Below, piece by piece: positions 40,101 to 44,462 of a stretch of 64,000 bases of DNA. Position numbers and translations under genes: made by a program. The notes beneath the pieces are model-generated. The model saw only the letters and a list, made by a program, of their open reading frames with translations, was not told the origin of the DNA and did not search any database. Numbering within the stretch: the stretch's first letter is position 1; each line of letters starts with the position of its first letter. This DNA comes from Strongylocentrotus droebachiensis (Eukaryota > Echinodermata > Echinoidea > Camarodonta > Strongylocentrotidae), in assembly GCA_035222895.1 (NCBI GenBank), contig JAVYIG010006559.1:1-64000 (forward strand). The letters are read 5' to 3'.

Positions 40101-43100
40101 GTTCTGTTGAAAGTGCATCAGACATGCGTATGTTTATGAGCCATGTAATACCGTACGTACGCTAGTGTGTCTTCATTATTCAAAGGGTAGAATTTCATTC
40201 AAACAAAAACGCCAAGTTAAAATACTGAAATATAAAAACCAAGCTACATTTTCACATCCAGTATGAAATTACTTGTAATGTCTGAATGATATGATTTGAT
40301 AAAAAGAGGTTGCCTTGTGGTAATACATGCACTCACACAGTACCGTATATAGGCACCTACATAACACATATTTCATCACTGACTGAAAAAGTAGTATGCT
40401 TTAAATCATCAGTTAATAGTAATATCTCAAATTAAAATGACATTCAATGTTATCAAACCAGGGTACATTTATGTTGAGCCAGTTTACCATTGAACAATCC
40501 TTCTGAAAAGCTTCATGAAATCTAAAAAGAACGTGGTTTGAATGCTGGCGTAGGTGTGAACACGTTAGCAATACCCGTTGTCAAAGTAAAATTGACAGGA
40601 AAACCTCCAGGTGCAATTATACATGGTATCTGACAGATTCAAGTAAATATAGTTTCTAAATCTACTACTGAACGTAAATAATAAATGTTCATAAGTTCAA
40701 AGGTCGAAGGTCAACTAGAATGAGAAATACAGTGTCATGAATCTACTATCTAGAGGGAGGAATGTGGTATTCAGTCTCACAAACCTTTGGTCTCCTAAAA
40801 CTGTCAACTAGTTGTCAGAGGATTTACTGGATCAAATTTATTAGTCTCATGAACGTTTGGTCTAGTTAAGGACCTTCTGCCTTGTTTACCACTGTGGGAT
40901 TCAAGGGGGGCATTCCGAGCCCCCCTCCCCCCTCCACCTCTCTCTCCTCTTTGTTGTTGCTCGTCTGAGAGATTAGAATAAATTTGGATGGGAAACAAAT
41001 GTTATAACCTTTTTTAATTTGTTGTTGTTGAGAATACTAGAAAAAACAGGTACACCAAAATATGATGCATCCCTTACTTGTATGTACAATTTTCCCTTCC
41101 ACATTGTGACCCCCCCCCCCCCCCCCCCCTTCATAAAACCATGGATCTGCTCCTATGAACCACTGGTCTTGCAGACCTTCAGTAAACCAGGATACTCCCA
41201 CTCCTTTCCCTAAAATACATCACCATCAGGTTTATTACTACCAGGGTAATATGATTACAGGCGATTACAGGTGATGCTAGTACGTGTACATGAACTTAAC
41301 TAATCTAGTCAAATAGGTGTGGCAGGATGGGGTGAAAAGGACAGCACCAATATATGGTGTCTGGGTTGAGCGCACTATTTGTTAATACTCATTAAAAATG
41401 TTGAGAGAGAGGCGATGGATTCATATATCATAAAGTCTATTGTTTGTAAACATGATGGAAGCCTAATCACTAATCTTCTAGTTCGATGTATAATTTATCT
41501 GCTCTTATTTGTCATTTTGGATTCAAGTTTAATTTAATAAACCAATTATCATATGAAATGTATTCAATGGAGATTCCAAACAATATCGTAAAAAGCAGAG
41601 CATACAGTGTACCATAATGTATAAAGGTTAAATGGTTTTAGTTCAGTAGTTAATTTTGACGTCCAAATTCTCATAATCTACATGCCATTTTACACACAAA
41701 AAATACATATATATATATATATATATATTAAAGAAATCTTTGAGAATGGAGCATATATCATCAATTGTCCAGTATGATTTTCATTTTCTGGGCATATAGA
41801 CACAATGTCTAGCAAAACAGTGTCTGATACTGGCATTTAGATTCATTGGCAATAACATATCAGATTCTCACCAGTTTTGTATCTATTTTTAAATGCCCCT
41901 CACTAGTACAATGTAGGGCATGCAACTCTTCACTGCACATTTGTGTAGTATACTCTATTCCATGCAAGCTTTTCATTCACTGTATTAACTGCGAACCTCA
42001 ATTTTCCAAGTTGGCTTACTGCCTTTATTCCTATATCAAATAATGAGGAAATCATACAATTTATCATGCTCGAGCTCCTGAGGTTATTGTTCTTGATTAC
42101 ATTTCAAACAGGGTAGCTCTTTCAACATTACACTTTAATCAACATTTCATCTGGCTCTAAAAAGACAACTTCAGAGTTTTACTGACAACCATCATAAAAC
42201 TGGCAAGAATGGTATGCAGAGATTATAAGGTCAATAAAAACCAATGTAATTTTTTCTTCTTAAAATTTGTTTAGAATGGTGTATGTTTATGAATATCAAA
42301 TAGGGTAGCTCTTTCAATAAGATACTCATGCCTTTGCAATAGGACTATGATATTTTTCTCTTCTTTATTTTTGTGCTATTTTCTTGTGTTTCTGTCTTTA
42401 TTAACAACAGACAATTGGCTACAAAGATGGCTTAAGAAAGCAAATGGAGGACATTCTGGGGAAGAGGAGAGGAAGGGATGAGCAATAAGCTTAGAACGCA
42501 CAGATGAGGCTGAGATTGTCACTGCAATCTTGTTTTCGTGAATTCTCACTCTGCGGTAACAGAGATGGCTCAAGTAGTTTGAAACCACACACAGACACAG
42601 CAGTAGTTTGACAGATACAAGAGTTGTTTGCTCCATGTTTCTGTGTGGGACACCATCAGATGAAGACAGGGAGTGATAAACAGGCTGACATGTTCCGAAC
42701 GCCACGCCATTGACCTCCACAACCCTCATGAGTATGTCCACTCGTTAACCCGTAGAAAACTGCACAAAGATGTCTCCACACCGGCTGGAGACTATCAGCC
42801 TTTTCACACGCAGCTAAAATTCATTGTATCTAGAGCTGATTAGTTTAAAGCTGTTTAACTCAACAGTTTTAAACAGCTTTAAAGAAAATTTTCCCTGTGT
42901 GAACGTCGTTTATACGATGTTCGGATAGATACAAAGTCGCGATTCATACGCCCCTCAAAGCAGGCTGCAGATACGAAGTTCGTATCTAGAGAGCTTGACA
43001 TTTTGTGTGTGAACGGTTAAACGTCTTGAAACTGGATGGAGCGTGCGCTTTGATTGATATGACCTGACCTTCAATGCGCAATGGCACTACTGTGCATTTT

Positions 43101-44431
43101 AAGAGCAGTAGTTAATCACGAAACGATCAACGATCGAAACGAAATTTCTGTGTGTGAATGATGTCGTATGTACAGCTGATTAGTTTAAAGCCCTTTAAAC
43201 TAATCATGTTTATAAAATTTTAGCTGTGTGTGAAAAGGCTGTATGAAGAGTAGAGTAATGATATGTCCATTAGGCCAAGCGCACACTACACGATCTGACT
43301 GTGATCCAATTTTTGAAAAATTCACAACAGCATTTTATATGAACGTTCAAATATGTAAAATATTAATGATTGAGGATCTGATTGGTTATGTGATTAATAA
43401 AATCTAAATTTTAGGGGATTTTAAGCTTCCTTGAAGGAGGAAAAGCTAAATCGGTTCAGAATCGTAGTGAAGTCAGACTAGTTGAACGATTGACTACAAT
43501 TTGAGGTAGATACAGCATTTTTTCTGACTGGAAGACTTAAAGATGAAGTTGAGTTCTGGTCATGCGATTGCATTGTGAAAGAAACGGTGTGTAACCGACT
43601 AGAAAAGGTTAATCATCTAGCATATAAGAATTTGTGTGTATTGCAAGGTTCTGGAATCATCAAAATGATAAGAAATTTGGCCAAGTCTTGGTAAAGTTAC
43701 AAACACTTGCACATAAAGATGTATATGGGACTACACGAACACGTGGCATAAAAAGCCGGCCCCCCGATTTTTACGATGTTACATGCATATTTAGAATATG
43801 AAGGCATTTGAAGAGCCATGCTTTTCAGGGAACATGTCTTAACTGATGTTCTTCCACACTTGCATAATAAGAATGAGTAATACTCACAAATTATTTTTCA
43901 CCTCTTCCCAGAACTCAACCTTCTCTTTAAAGACACTAACATTCTCTCAAAGTCCAAGAACAGATAAGACAAATTTGACACCAGACATCCCTGCAGGTTG
44001 AAACATTTATCTCATCATCCACGAGCCACAAGATTTACGAAAATCAAACCAACATCTCTCCTCCTCTCAGGGAGAAACCTATAATGCTCTCCAGCCCCTC
44101 TCAAAAGTATGATGCCCCTGATAATATTGATATTGAAACCATAAAGTATTCATCAGTCCCTAATGTCTAGGAGGTCAGCAAACGGACTTAATCAGTTTAA
44201 TCCTGCGACCCTCTGGGCCTCACCTCCCTGTAAAAGTGAATTTAATGCGCAGGTGATATTCTTGCATCACCAAGAGGATACAAAGCAACGATACAACTTT
44301 GAACTCACACTGACCAGCATAACAAGCCAGTAAGTACTGACCGCTCTAAGGAAAGCTGGAAAGTTGGTTAATAGAGGAGAAAGGGTATCTCCTGCAGGAA
44401 GGTGAGAGAAGAGGGGGGGGGGGGGAGATAG

Positions 44432-44462
<31 letters not shown>

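Noticed and set aside
42376..42741. 121-codon minus-strand ORF
   Set aside because: Ordinary composition but no domain, no splice support, and it stops beside a transposon end. Not enough to call a gene.
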